Shown: positions 24,701 through 35,894 of the stretch, piece by piece
Layout of the letters: each line of letters begins with the position of its first letter
Numbering within the stretch: the stretch's first letter is position 1
DNA from: Berberis thunbergii
Taxonomy: Eukaryota > Streptophyta > Magnoliopsida > Ranunculales > Berberidaceae
Assembly: GCA_003290165.1 (NCBI GenBank)
Contig: QNQO01000197.1
Coordinates: 638,501-702,500 of the forward strand
Direction of reading: 5' to 3'
Length of the DNA: 64,000 nucleotides
The notes under the pieces: model-generated
What the model was told of the DNA's origin: nothing
What the model saw: only the letters and a program-made list of their open reading frames with translations
Database searches by the model: none
Made by a program: the position numbers and the translations under genes

Positions 24701-25036
24701 TATTTTAGAAAATGTATGTACCTCCTTCTCATTAAACATAGGCACTTGAATCAATACTTTGGGATAAAGGTTGGCAAGCTCAAGTCTGATCAGTTTCATG
24801 GATTCCAAATCATACTTGGTGTAATGTTGGAGCTTAACAACACTAACAGTAGCAATCACAACAGCCATCTGCACACGCTCTTTGAAAAGCATTACAGACA
24901 TGGCAGCACATATAAAAATTGAAGAGCGAAGCAATGGAATTACTGGAGTCATCAGAAGTTCACATAAAAGCCAATAATTTTCAATGGCACTAGATGTCTT
25001 TTCAGTTTCACGCTCACCTCGGGTGAAGTTTGCCAT
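21755..25036 (-). CDS. CSLA: glucomannan 4-beta-mannosyltransferase (cellulose synthase-like A), 9 exons
   Basis: This family of Golgi GT2 enzymes polymerises GDP-mannose (and GDP-glucose) into the beta-1,4-(gluco)mannan backbone of plant cell walls. Nine exons on the minus strand join in frame to 542 codons: 25036-24722, 23802-23704, 23631-23379, 23232-23122, 23009-22873, 22793-22680, 22519-22320, 22241-21990 and 21902-21755. All introns are GT-AG. The GT2 catalytic signature is complete: VLDDST (D130/D131), FDADF (190-192), TVEDMD (E283/D284) and QQHRW (320-324). An N-terminal membrane segment lies at about residues 21-50. A C-terminal cluster lies at about 350-410, 411-425 and 497-542. The length fits CSLA (about 530). 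CSLC proteins are longer, and CESA would need a zinc finger. The N-glycosylation-like start MANFTRG is the only upstream Met in frame. One oddity is the Cys/Arg-rich stretch [13 protein letters not shown] (467-479), which I do not recall in other CSLAs. No break was found. Confidence 0.95.
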
Positions 25037-25170
25037 GGAGACTGAGTAGACTAACTAGGAAGAGAAGGACAAACAAAGCCTTGAGCGAAAAACAAAGAAG
25101 GGACTAGATCGGTAGAATGGGCTTGGCACTGGAAATCTCTCGGATGAGAACAATGTGAATTGAGAGTCCC

Positions 25171-25180
25171 TTTAAATAGG
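25171..25180 (-). promoter_or_regulatory. candidate TATA box of the CSLA gene
   Basis: The minus strand reads CCTATTTAAA about 135 bp upstream of the CSLA ATG, a plausible distance for a plant core promoter with a short 5' UTR. Only sequence resemblance supports it. Confidence 0.4.
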
Positions 25181-25189
25181 TGAAGAAGT

Positions 25190-25939
25190 ATAAAGGAGAC
25201 AATGGTTGGCAACACGTAGGAGATTAGGTGTAAGCTTCTCGGAAGATAAGAGAAGCGTCACAATGAGGTCTTAGGGTTGAGAGACACACGGTTTACATGC
25301 AAGCAAAGGCGTTGCAACGTATATAACTTAACCTGGATTTCAGTTCTTTTCTTGCCGACAATGCGATCAAAAGATGGTAACTGAAAATTTCATGATAAGA
25401 AACAGAATCTAGCTTGTGGAGTTAGATATGACTGCCATTTTTATCTTCTTTAATAACCTTAATGTACAATCATTGATAGTTTTCATTCCTCACAATAATT
25501 AAATACTTAAAAGTAATGAGGAAATAGATCTATATTTTCTAATAAACATACAAAACATTAACTAAGAAACCATAAGGATTTATATGGACAACTTGAGATT
25601 GACAACAAAAAAAGGGTGTACATATGTAACACCCTGTTATTTCCCACCACTTTTGACTATTCAAATGTCTAGTGTCTCGGTTTCATGACCTTTGCATGGT
25701 TGCGTTGGATACCTCGATCCTCATGACCTGTGGCTAGTGAGTCTGGCAAATAGCCGACAATAATTTTTGTGTGTCATTTGGTGTAATCTTGTGGTTTTTG
25801 AATTGAGTTCCTTCTTACATTTAGCCAGTTATGCAGTTTTGGGCTATGACGATTAATGGGCCCACATCTAGTGATGGACCCCGTGAGCATAAGGGTATAT
25901 ATGTTTGCTACTTTAGGATGTACTTATGTTAGTATTGAT
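25190..25939. other. CSLA upstream flank, no supported gene
   Basis: Presumed promoter region of the CSLA gene followed by AT-rich intergenic DNA. No other feature was recognised. Confidence 0.35.
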
Positions 25940-26743
25940 TAGGGGTGGGCATTTAGGACCAAAAATTCGGACCGAACCGACAACCGGACCGATCAGGTCG
26001 GTTCGGATCGATTTTTATTTATTAAAAAAGTTTTGGTTGTAAAAGCCCGGCCTGACCCGAAGTTTCTGATCCGGGCCTCGGTTTCCATTTCTGAAGCCCG
26101 TCGGGTAATCGGCCCGGCCCAATTTAAATAGTAAACTTAAAATAGGTTAAATAATTTATCATCTCCTACTCACAGCAAAACATCATCCTCTCCCTCTCAC
26201 AGCGAAGCATCGACCGCCATCGACTGTCGCCTCCCTCTCCTCTCCCTCTCACAGCGAAACATCGACCGCCATCGAAGTGAGCTGGAGGCTGTTTTCGATG
26301 GAGGCCGGTGTCTGGGAACCAGTGGTTGAACGAGATCTTTTCTCTCAGTGATCAGATCTTCTCTCTCAGTGGTTGAACGAGATTTTCTCTCTCAGTGATC
26401 CGATCTTCTCTCGCATTGGTTGAACCAGTGATCAGATCTTCTCTCTCAGATCTTGATTCGATCTTTTCAGACCGATTTTTTTTTTTTTGTAATTTGCTGT
26501 TTGGTTTTTTTTGATATAATTTTTGTACTTACGATGAATGAATTTTTTTTTAACTGTAGAAGTATTTTTTTGCTTTTAGGACCGAGACCGGCCCGAAACT
26601 GGCCTGTAATTCGATTAACCGAGACCTCGGTTACCCGGTCAACTCGGTCCGATTTCAGTTCTCATAAACACGGGGCCCGAATTTATCGGGTCGATTTTCG
26701 ATTTTTAGCTTTTGGGCTGGTTAACCGTACTTGCCCAGCCCTA
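25940..26743. mobile_element. hAT-like non-autonomous element C (8-bp TSD)
   Basis: The ends are TAGGGGTGGGCATTTAGG and ACTTGCCCAGCCCTA. They are flanked by GTATTGAT (25,932-25,939) and ATATTGAT (26,744-26,751), 7 of 8 bases identical. Subterminal GGACCGAACCGA, GGCCCGGCCC and GGTCAACTCGGTCC motifs mirror each other at the two ends. The middle has repeats of CTCTCACAGCGAAACATCGA and GATCTTCTCTCTCAGTG (26,160-26,450). No transposase. Confidence 0.85.
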
Positions 26744-26842
26744 ATATTGATGGTCGTGCATTTGTAAGTGCAATTCCACAAAATTTGATCAACAATGATG
26801 GTTGTTAGAAATTTGGTGGTGGCAAATAACCACCTTCCCTTA

Positions 26843-27203
26843 GAGCATCTTCAAGGGTAAAAGCTAAACTCATCCCCCATTTTAACCAAAAACTAATTTT
26901 AGGAGTCCCCTATTTCTTCATCACTTCAATCATATTCCTCATTTTAACTTTTTCATCATTATTTAAATATATATTTCCCTAGTTTTTGAAATTTTCTATT
27001 TAAATTTTAATGATTGAAGAAGAGAGAATGAAGAAAAGTGATTTTTTTTAAAAAATATTTATTAGGATTTGGGGGATGGAATGGATGCTCTCAAATATAG
27101 GGGGAAGCAAGAAGAAAAGTTAAAATGGGGGTTTGGATAGGGAATCCCTTGAAACAAGGTTTTTTTCACATGAGATCCCCAAAATGGGATCTCTTGGAGA
27201 TGC
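26843..27203. mobile_element. MITE with GAGCATCTCCAAG-type ends
   Basis: The left end GAGCATCTTCAAGGG and right end CTCTTGGAGATGC are inverted copies (two differences over 13 bases). Inner blocks also pair: CCCCCATTTTAA on the left and AAAATGGGG on the right. The target duplication is unclear (TTA on the left, TAT on the right). No coding capacity. The element stops 5 bp before the next MITE. Confidence 0.6.
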
Positions 27204-27208
27204 TATAA

Positions 27209-27562
27209 GGGCATGATTGATTACATAATGGAATAGGAATGGTAATGGGACTGGGACTGGGAATGTTACTACGTTTGGTTACTTGATGGAATAGGAATGA
27301 GAATGGAATGATTTGTGTCTTTATCATTTGCACTCAATTCTAATCATGGATTTTGGATCTATGGTGTGTAAAAAGACATTAATGTTAGATAAGGAGGGCA
27401 AATAAGACAAATTGAGGGTTAATCATTACAATGGGCATTCATAGGGTGTTGAAAAGGAATAATGGTCATTCCCCTTGCACCATTTTTTTTTTTTTTTTGC
27501 CAAACCAAACACATGAATGACTTAAATCATTACAATGTTCAAACCCATTTCCAAACATGCCC
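27209..27562. mobile_element. Tourist-like MITE with GGGCATG ends
   Basis: The left end GGGCATGATTGATTACATAA and right end CCATTTCCAAACATGCCC are inverted. The flanks are TAA (27,206-27,208) and TAG (27,563-27,565), consistent with a mutated three-base PIF/Harbinger target. A poly-T tract lies at 27,484-27,499. No coding capacity. Confidence 0.65.
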
Positions 27563-27565
27563 TAG

Positions 27566-29369
27566 TCTTTATGTGGTGTTCTGGTTCATTTTTGCTTTGA
27601 TAAAAGGAATACAATCTGATTGAAGAAGACAACAATGGATTGGAAGGTGTTTTGAGGTGAATCAAAGTCTAAGGTGTTTTGGGGGAAACTTGCTTTTGGA
27701 GCTGATTGTTGCTAAAGGATTGCATTTGTGATGTGTTTCTACTGGATGAGGTGAGTGCGATCATATGTTAGGCTCAATTCATGAAATTCTACTTTGATTC
27801 TCTCTGGCATGTAGGTCTATTCCATTGTTCTTCAAAATTTTGGGTTCCATGCTTGAAATTATGATGTTTTATGTTTCAATTTCTCTAGTTCAGACCTGCA
27901 TGTTGGTAAAGTAGGATTCAATTGACATGTTTAATGATAAGGTGGGTGTAAATATAGTTTATGATATGATCTACACTGTAGAAAAGTAGTGTAACTCCTT
28001 ATGATATGATCCACACTTTTTATATATCAAAAGTTTTCCTTTTCGTCTAATTTCTTATATTTTTATGGTTTTCAAATGGGAGTTTTCTATAAGGAGTTAC
28101 ACTAGTTTTATTGACATGTTATCAAGCTGCCGATGATAAGTGCTCTATTTTCGGTGCTATGTCTTGATTGGCTAAATTTTACTAGGAGTGATTTATATGG
28201 TTGTATTCCAGTTGAATCTAGTTTCTAAGTTTTTTACAATTCCGCATTCATTTTGATAGAACAAGTTATGGCCTAAACCATATCAAAGTGTCAATCTGCC
28301 GATAAACTACATATGACCTAAATTTGTTAGAAAACCTATGTTGTTTTAGAATGAAGCAGGGAACATGGCTTACATGGTTGGTAAACTCATTGAGTCTACT
28401 TTTTAGAGCTCTAAACAATATTTCAATTTGGAGGGTGTGAGAGTTATGCGTGTTTGATTTTTAGGCTACTTTGGTTTGTGATCCGATTTGTGTTTTGGGA
28501 GCTTTTGGTTGAGGGTCTGGTGTTTTATTTGGTGAGCTTCAGCACTCGATAGATTATAAGTGAATGAAACACTGGTTAGATTGTTTAATGAGTACAAACT
28601 GTCTTAGTTGGTTTCATTGATTTATTTGATGCATCTATCGACTTATTTTAGTCTGCTTCTAGCTGGTACACGATATTGGTTGAATTACGACTTTCCCAAG
28701 TCATGAGGTTATCTCAAGTGATTTTGTTATACTTTTTGCACGTATATTGGATATTATAAACATGGAAATTGAATGTGTTAATCATGTGATTTTTCAATTA
28801 GCTTCTTTGAATGGTAATGGGGGCACCAATGTGATTTTAAATGGTGAAATGATAAATATGAAATGTTATATGTACGAACTTTACACTTATTAGACATACA
28901 AGAATGGATGTACTTAAGGAGATTGATGGGTTAGACTGCAAATATGATTCATTATGGCTACTATAAACTTTTTGTTATAACATGATGATTATTGACAGAA
29001 AAATGATGAATATTATAGAATGATGATTTTGAGCTGAATGCTTATGAAATAATAGATACAATGAAATGATGTAGTATTGTGATTATATGTATATGCTCCT
29101 AGTAATATTTGAGAACCCGATACTTATGATTGGTCAATGGAGACCCGATAGAATTTGACTCAATGTGACACATTTTGATGGTTGATTGGTCATTACAATA
29201 TCATACTTGTAGATTTATTAAACATTTGACTTGTATCATTTTAGATTATAACTTTCCATTATATAGATATGTATGTTCTTATTTGCATGCATGTTCACTA
29301 GTTCAACGCTATAAACTACAAGAAACTTTTGGCAAGAAGATGTAAACCTTGAGAGAACGTGATTGATTC
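27566..29369. other. intergenic, no supported gene
   Basis: AT-rich, no gene or repeat recognised. A phrase near TAAGGAGTTACACTA (28,088-28,102) and its inverse near 27,990-28,000 may be a small inverted repeat. Confidence 0.35.
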
Positions 29370-29565
29370 CCACATCCAAGAAAGATTTGCTAGTAGTCAA
29401 CGTTGATTGCTACCCCGACCTTGAAGAAATTTTAGTTTATTCCCCGACATCCAAGAAAGGAACTCCTACTGGGAGTCAATGTTGATCACTACCCCGACCT
29501 TAAAGATATTTGGGTATATTCCCTCGCATCTAAGAAAGGAACTCATGTTGGTAGTCGATCTAACC
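29370..29565. repeat. imperfect direct repeats, about 80 bp unit
   Basis: About two and a half copies of a unit containing CATCCAAGAAAGGAACTC, GTCAATGTTGATCACTACCCCGACCTT and GGTATATTCCC. Copies have diverged at several positions. The function is unknown. The array lies just left of the copia-B truncation point. Confidence 0.55.
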
Positions 29566-30014
29566 TTGATCATGTTTGAGCTTTTATTCGAGTTGAAGGT
29601 TTCCCGATGCGAGCTATGACTTATGATTTTAGGCAGCATGATCAGTCTTCTTTAGGACGTGTATATCCTAAAGACGACACTCTTCTTGGGAACATAAACT
29701 ATCGTAATGGTATTGATGTGCGTATGGAGGCCTATCAAGGGTGTGATGTAGGTTTAATGGGGGCCAAGCCAAAGAGTTTTCCTATGGAAGACTCAATCCC
29801 AATGATGGTGATTTGCTTGATGATCCTACCAAATATCTTTTATTATGTCTAAATCCTGAGCCAATTCATGTAGAATCCTCAAAGGCCGCATTAGGATGTT
29901 GCTCTACGATTTTTGAGGTTTAATAAGGAGCACTAGATCAAGGATTATTTTCTCCTTCCTCTAATAATTTCTAACTTAAAGCCTTTTGTTATTCAGATTG
30001 GACAGGATGTACCA

Positions 30015-32024
30015 TGATATTCACATAATTAATACATAATATACCCCTTAATTTATATATGTTAGTGTTTCGATTATTATATTTTATTCTAATTATTTCA
30101 TTTTTATGTCTTTGTAGGAATTTGAGCGTGAACGATGAAATTGCATTAAGGCGACAATTTGAGGAATGATCAATTGGTTGATTCTAGTGGTGGTACAAAG
30201 TAGTTGGTCGCATGTCTAAACATAACCCAAACAAAACTAGGTCCACCTAATTGAACCTAAGCCCAAGCCCAAAAATTGACCTAAAAATCCAAACCCAGCC
30301 TAATAAGGAAAGGAAAGAGGAGAACCCTATTTAGGTTTCCTTTCTCCCTTCTCTTGGACGATCTATTTTTTTTTTCTACATTTCTATCTCATTCTCTCTT
30401 TTTCCAGCCACCACGCCACATCCACCCTGCCTACGATCCTCGCTCGATAGGAGGACTGGTAGAGCGATCATCCCGCCATCACCACCTCCTACTCTTCCTC
30501 CACATCCTCATGTCCTCGCACACAAAACAGGGAGCACCTTCCTGTCCTCCCCGTCCTTCTCTTCTCCCTCTCTATGTTCCTTCGTTTCAGCAAAAGAAAA
30601 CATCGTCCACCGCCATAATCCATCACATCCTCGCGCACAAAACAGGGAACACCTCCCTGTTTTGCACGTCTATCTCTTTCCTGTTCCATCACGCCAAACA
30701 GCCACCACCACCATCGGAGCACGACCCTGTTCTTTTTTCTCTCCCGGATTAAGCCACAAACACAACACCACCAACACCGAACAACCAACGCACGACACCG
30801 TCTAGTGCACCACCATGCCACCTGGCGACAGAGCTCCACTGCCCCTGTTTCTCTCCTTCGCTCTCTCCGTCTTCCTCCTTCGTGTCTCTTCGATCTCTCT
30901 CTTGTTCCCCTCTAGTGTCTCTCTCGCTCTTGCAGGTTCAACGAAGAAGAATAAGGACGCAAGCAACAGCATAAACAGGGAGCAACTCCCTGTTTCACTC
31001 CCCTGTTTTCTTCTTCATCGTATTTTTCTCTCGTTCTTCCCTCACCCTCTCTTTGTCACTTGCAGGTACCGAAGTCGGTCGGAGGAAGAAGAAGCTCGTG
31101 AGGAGCATGGAGGAAGCAACAGAACCACGAGCGGCTTGCTGGAGACGAAGGCACAGGTTTTCTGGCGGGAATTAACTATTTTTCAAAATAGTTTGGCTAT
31201 TCACACCCAAATCTTGGCTTTGTACCACCACAACACACTTGCAGTCCTTCACGTCGCGTGTTCGTGCAAGAATTGATAGATTCCACCTACACCAGTGTTG
31301 TGACATCATCCACCATGATCTTCTAGACCCCGTGTCGAGGCGAAGATGAAACCACGGGGTTTCCTAGAGTTTGTTGTACCTGAATTTATTGTTTACCATA
31401 TGTTTGAATGTTAAACACAGTTGATTTCTGAATTTCAATAATTTGCTTTCACCGATTATATCCGGAATAATCATCTAGACTAATCGATAATTAGAAGTAC
31501 CCTTTGTTTATATTCAAGGTCTGCTTTAATCAATTAATTTAAATATGTGATTGTGTGTGTTGTAAGAAGACATGTAATGCTAGGGGTTTAAAATTAGTTA
31601 AAATAAACCTATGATTTTTTGTGTCATAAAAGGACATGCAATGCTAGGGGTTTCTGTCTTTGCTGAAATCAATTGCGAACTTAGATTAATCTTTAGGTTA
31701 GTCGTGTTGATTCTTGAAAACAATAATTTGGATTACACAAATCTCGAAGAACCTGTGGTGGATTCGATGTCTCGGTTCACTCTTTTATCATCTCACCAGT
31801 TTAATTTTTAGTTGTCCATTTAGTTCTTTTAATTTAGTAATTTTCATCTGCTGCAACCCCCAACTCTAAATTAGTTTAAATAAGTCTTAAAATTTCACTG
31901 TCTCGTCAATTCTCGTGGGATCGGCCCATATTTGCCACTGTCTACTAGTTAGACAGCAGTGCACTTGCGGTATTACAAGTAGGGTTTATTAACTTATTAA
32001 TTTAGGTTAATAAAATCTCCATCA
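30015..32024 (+). mobile_element. solo LTR 1 (Tat/Ogre/Athila-type ends), 2.0 kb
   Basis: It starts TGATATTCAC and ends ATCTCCATCA, between perfect 5-bp duplications TACCA (30,010-30,014 and 32,025-32,029). The uninterrupted site exists in copia-A at about 44,392 (GATGTACCACTACTAC). Near its end it has the module TCGTGGGATCGGCCC, CTACTAGTTAGACAG and CACTTGCGGTATTA. I associate that layout with TGAT...ATCA LTRs of the Tat/Athila branch of Ty3/gypsy (knowledge, untested). No internal retroviral domain is present, so a solo LTR formed by LTR-LTR recombination is the simplest reading. It contains frames of 132 and 153 codons that are not credible genes. Confidence 0.82.
30524..30995. repeat. three interrupted palindromes AACAGGGA-n-TCCCTGTT
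   Basis: At 30,524-30,545, 30,638-30,663 and 30,972-30,995 the sequence repeats AAAACAGGGAgcacc/TCCCTGTTTT-like hairpins. Each arm is 8-10 bases with a 4-5 base loop. The first two are embedded in a longer direct repeat (CATCCTC..CGCACACAAAACAGGG). All lie inside solo LTR 1. Confidence 0.6.
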
Positions 32025-32407
32025 TACCACTACTAGACATTCCATTTCAAGATATTGTATGTTTATTAAAAATTCTCTTATATCATAGAAGTTAAATAAA
32101 CAGTCATATATGGCTCGTTCATCAGCCAAGCTAAGTATCATGCAATGGCAAACACATGTTTGGAAGTAAAATGGATACGGTATATACTCAAAGATTTGAA
32201 GGTGCCACATAATCAACCAACATCACTCTTTTGTGACAAGCAAGCAACCTTACATATAGCAGCAAACGCGGTTTTTCATGAGCGCACTAAACACATTGAG
32301 ATTGATTGTCATATCGTGCGAGAAAAACTCAAAACTGGGCTTATTGCACCCTTTTATGTCCCATCACGAGCATAATTAGCAAACATTTATACAAAGTCAT
32401 TGGAAAA

Positions 32408-32761
32408 TAGGGCTGAACAAAAAATCGAATCGATTAGTTCGGTTTAAATTCAGATCAGTTTCGGTTTTAAAAAAAATTCAAAACCGAAGTGGTCTGTTCG
32501 ATTTTTTGTTTCTGTGATTTTAACCGACTAACCCGAACCGACCGAATATATATGATAAATAATATATATTTTGTATATAAATAATATAATATGTTTAAAA
32601 TTGTTGGTCGGTTCGATTTTATTTCTATTTTGGTTTGATTTTGGTCGGTTCGATTCGGTTACGGTTTGCATAAATTAGAATCGGTTCGGTTTTGTTAATG
32701 GTCAGTTCAGTTTCGGTTTGAAAATTTTAAAACCGAACCGACGGTTCAGTTTTCAACCCTA
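32408..32761. mobile_element. hAT-like non-autonomous element D (8-bp TSD)
   Basis: The ends are TAGGGCTGAACAAAAAATCG and CAGTTTTCAACCCTA. They are flanked by TTGGAAAA (32,400-32,407) and TTGGGAAA (32,762-32,769), 7 of 8 identical. It is full of CGGTTCGGTT/AACCGAACC motifs in opposite orientations at the two ends. It sits in the copia-B 3' tail. The copia-A copy at about 44,730 lacks it, which confirms the boundaries. Confidence 0.85.
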
Positions 32762-32856
32762 TTGGGAAATAAACATTTTCTTACCTTAAGTGGCAAGTTT
32801 GGACTTCACAATATTCACTCTCCAACTTGAGAGGGAGTCTTAGGAATCAAATCATT

Positions 32857-34257
32857 TATTACCCGAAATTATTGTAATTAACGATTCAATAGGCTAAATT
32901 GGTGTACAATATTTTCTTTATTAGTTCAGTGATATTCACATAATTTATACATAAATTACCTTATAATTTTTATTTGTTACTTTTTTGAATATTGTATTTT
33001 ATTCTAATTATTTTTTTTTGTATTTTTATAGGATTAGGATCTTAAACCATAAATTCGTATCTAAGTAGAAAATCAAATATCATATTTGGAAGATCCTTTT
33101 GGGCAATTAGGCAAACCTACATTTTTACTCTTTTAGAAACTTCCTATCTCGTCACCATCTAAACAGATCTCGGTATTTTGGACATATCTTGAGCTACAAA
33201 TGTCAAAATCATGCAATTCTTATGGCTATGGAACGCTAATAGATAGCGCTACAATTCATATGTTATCACTTTATCCAATTCTACAGAATTCATAGAGAAA
33301 ATCACGCCACAAGTTAATGGACTAGCATAATCCGAATCCTAAGAGTAGACAACTTTTTTTTTCTTGAATTTTCTCTTCTCCAAGCTAGGGAAAACGAGAT
33401 TTGGAGGCTAGAAATAAGAGGTTGAAAGAAGAAGGAGGAGGAGATGGTGTTGACCAACGTTGTCGCCGCGACCACCATCACCATGAACTTCCAAACCCCG
33501 TGTCGAGGCGAAGATGAAACCATGGGGTTTCAGAGTTTGTTGAATTTAAATTAATGTTTTCTTTGTGCTTCATGTTTAGATACACTTAATTTCTGAATAT
33601 TTATGAATTGCTTTCACCGATTACATCGGACTTGAAATATGGACTAGTCGATAGTTAGAGTACTCTTTGTTGATATTTGAAGCATGTTTTAATTGATTAT
33701 GTTAAACTTGTGATTGTGTGCCGCTGCAAGACACTCAATTCTAGGGGTTTAGACTTTTGCTGAAATTGATTATAAATGTAGATTAATCCTAAGGTTATTA
33801 GCGATTACATCATCGATGCAAGCAAGGGATTATTCATCCCTAGTGCTTCTCACTTCATGGAAACAATTAGTTAGGTTAAACAATTCTCGAAAACCTATGG
33901 TGGATTTGATGCCTTGGTGATCACCTCTCACGTACCTTTGCCAATTCACTTTTTGTTAAATAATTTAATTCCATTAATTTATAAATTTTCAATCGTTGTT
34001 ACCCCCACTTTAAATCAGTCTAAATAGAATTTAGTTTTCGATTGTGTCTTCAATCCTCGTGGGATCGACCCATATTTTTCATTGTCTACTAGTTAGATAA
34101 TAGCGCACTTGCGGTATTATAATCAGATTAGATTAGTCTATTAATTTAGGATAGTAAATCCTGCATCATTTAGCTCCTTGTAATCTCTTTGTATAGTCAT
34201 GTCATTGTACAAAGGAATACACACAAAAAAAATCTTTGTATCTTCCCTTTTTTAATA
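32857..34257 (+). mobile_element. copia LTR shared by copia-B (3' LTR) and copia-A (5' LTR), split by a solo LTR
   Basis: The two pieces, 32,857-32,929 and 34,169-34,257, align with the copia-A 3' LTR at 45,107-45,262. Shared strings are AATAGGCTAAATT, GTACAATATTTTCTTT, TCCTTGTAATCTCTTT and TTGTACAAAGGAATACACAC. The uninterrupted length is about 157 bp. It begins TATTACCC, where the partner has TGTTACCC. It is flanked by copia 3' sequence on the left and a primer-binding site on the right, a head-to-tail shared-LTR layout. Confidence 0.8.
32930..34168 (+). mobile_element. solo LTR 2 (same family as solo LTR 1), 1.24 kb
   Basis: It starts TGATATTCACATAA and ends AAATCCTGCATCA. The 5-bp flanks are TTCAG (32,925-32,929) and TTTAG (34,169-34,173). 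The intact sister site at about 45,170 reads TTAGTTTAATTCC. It shares with solo LTR 1 the central block CCCCGTGTCGAGGCGAAG (33,497) and TTTCACCGATTACAT. It also shares the 3' module CTCGTGGGATCGACCC (34,057), CTACTAGTTAG and CACTTGCGGTATTA. Confidence 0.82.
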
Positions 34258-34269
34258 TGGTATCGAAGC
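34258..34269 (+). other. copia-A primer-binding site
   Basis: TGGTATCGAAGC directly follows the LTR. It is close to the plant initiator-methionine tRNA complement TGGTATCAGAGC used by most Ty1/copia elements. Confidence 0.75.
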
Positions 34270-34360
34270 AATGGAAACCTTAGCTGCTAGCCTCCATAAT
34301 CACCATCCCTACCAATTCTTAATATCCATTTTCCTTATTGTTCCGATCTTCACTTCAAAC

Positions 34361-34930
34361 ATGGGTGACATCGGAACTTCCGTCAAAACTTCTAACCCAA
34401 CGAAAGACGTTTCAAGTCCATATTTTCTTCATCACTCAGGCAACCCTAATAATTCATTGGTTTCTCAACCATTGAATGGAAAGAACTATGCCACATGGAG
34501 TCGAGCGGTTCATATTGCTCTCGTAGCCAAGAATAAACTTGATTTTATTGATGAAACACTTACAACATCTTCCATGGAGAAGAAGCTTGACGAATATGCG
34601 TTGTGGACTCATGGCAACAAGATGATAATCTCTCGGTTTGTTCATTCTATGACATCCCTTGCACCATCAGTCATATTTGTCAATACGGCTCAACAAGTTC
34701 GGGACTATTTTCGTAACATGGTAATGCCCCTCGGGCTTTTCATATTAAAAACCCATTGCTTCTCATAATCAAGTTACGATGTTTGTGGCTACATATTACA
34801 CCAAACTCTAAAATTTGTGGGATGAGCTAGCATCCTATCGGTCCTCACCTACATGCAAGTGCAAAGGCAAAAATGATTTTGAGGTTTATCAAACCATGCA
34901 ATTTTTAATGGGTTGAACCTCTTGGCCACC
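34361..34930 (+). pseudogene. copia-A gag remnant
   Basis: Starts MGDIGTSVKTSN. An upstream in-frame ATG at 34,271 lies almost on the primer-binding site. The gag core LNGKNYATWSRAVHIALVAK, followed by KLDFIDETL, is typical of the Ale/Retrofit branch of copia with short LTRs. A frameshift near 34,720 moves the frame. The remainder (NLWDELASYRSSPTCKCKGK, then FEVYQTMQFLMG) is recognisable to about 34,915 and is ended by stops. The protein would package element RNA; this copy cannot. Confidence 0.8.
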
Positions 34931-35876
34931 CGTCCTCAGCCTGTTTGCGTTTATTTCCAATTTTATTCCCATTTTGTCTCAAAACATTGAAGATAATTGT
35001 GTTGTTTGCCCTATGGAAAAACAAACAAATAATCATTTTTATTAAGTACAATTTCTCTAGTATACCATTTGCATTAATTCATTATGATATCTACGGCGCA
35101 CACAAACATTGTACACATTCGGGTGCACGTTTTTTTTTTTTTTTACTATTGTCGATGATTATACAAGATGCACTTAGGTTTTTTTATGGTGCATAAAACT
35201 GAGGCGACACATTTAATTCAAACTTTTTTTTTTCGATTTATTCCCACGCAGTTTAACACCACCATCAAAGCCTCCGATCTTATAATGGTTAGGAATTCCT
35301 TTCCTTACAACATTACTTTCATACTTATAGAGTTGAGTTCCAACGCAATTGTGTTTCCACTCCACAACACCATTTTGTTGTGGAGTAGAAAAATTTTCAC
35401 TTCTTAAATATTGCCCATGCCTTAGGGATCCAGTCAAATTGACCTCTTCCTTTTTGGGGGATATGTGTCCTTATCGCAGTTTACATTCTCAATCATCTCC
35501 CTACACTCTTGCTTGGTAATAAAACCTTTACCATTGCCCTCCTTCTTATGATCACCTACAAATTTTTGGGTGCCTTTGTTATACTACTAATATTCATCCA
35601 CAACAAGTATTTTATAGTCGGGCTCACCGTTGCATCTTTGTTGGTTATCCAACTGGGTAGAAGGGCTACGAATTATATGATCTTTCTACACACAAATTTT
35701 TAGTTAGCAGGGATGTGAGTTTCTACAAACATGAATTTCTATCTAGAGGGCATACACCAAATAAACAAAACACTAATGTTGCTCTGTTCTTGGCCCAACC
35801 TGACTTCCTCCTTGAGCAACCTACCCCCCTGCCCATCTGCACAACCCACAACACCGACACCCACATTGTGAGACCC
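34931..35876 (+). pseudogene. copia-A integrase remnant, cut by gypsy-1
   Basis: Fragments in several frames give the copia integrase order: VCPMEKQTN (end of the zinc-binding region), HYDIYGAHKHCTHSGARFF and TIVDDYTRCT (core), NIAHALGIQSN, VYILNHLP, then FGCLCYTTNIHPQQVFYSRA and YELYDLSTHKFLVSRDVSFY. Poly-T runs at 35,130-35,145 and 35,224-35,234 cause or follow frameshifts. The frame is interrupted at 35,876 by the gypsy-1 insertion. Confidence 0.75.
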
Positions 35877-35894
35877 TAAGTGGGTGGACATGCG

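Larger units (their letters stand above)
29746..32856 (+). pseudogene. copia-B: 3' remnant of a Ty1/copia polyprotein, interrupted
   Basis: The stretch from GATGTAGGTTTAATGGGGGC onward is homologous to copia-A at 44,077 onward, so this is a second copy cut at its 5' side. The RNase H part reads EVKWIRYILKDLKVP and HIEIDCHIVREKLKTGLIAP, ending TAA at about 32,375. About 58 bp present in copia-A (around 44,165) is deleted here. A solo LTR (30,015-32,024) and a MITE (32,408-32,761) split it. It runs directly into the LTR at 32,857, which therefore serves as its 3' LTR. Confidence 0.75.

Noticed and set aside
21755..25036. CSLC or cellulose synthase identity for the GT2 gene
   Set aside because: The predicted 542 residues, absence of a RING-type zinc finger, and the exon motifs ([30 protein letters not shown]) fit CSLA better. 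CSLC proteins are longer at the N terminus.
30354..31276. Frames of 132, 116 and 153 codons
   Set aside because: Inside solo LTR 1. Composition is low complexity and the other two family members lack them.
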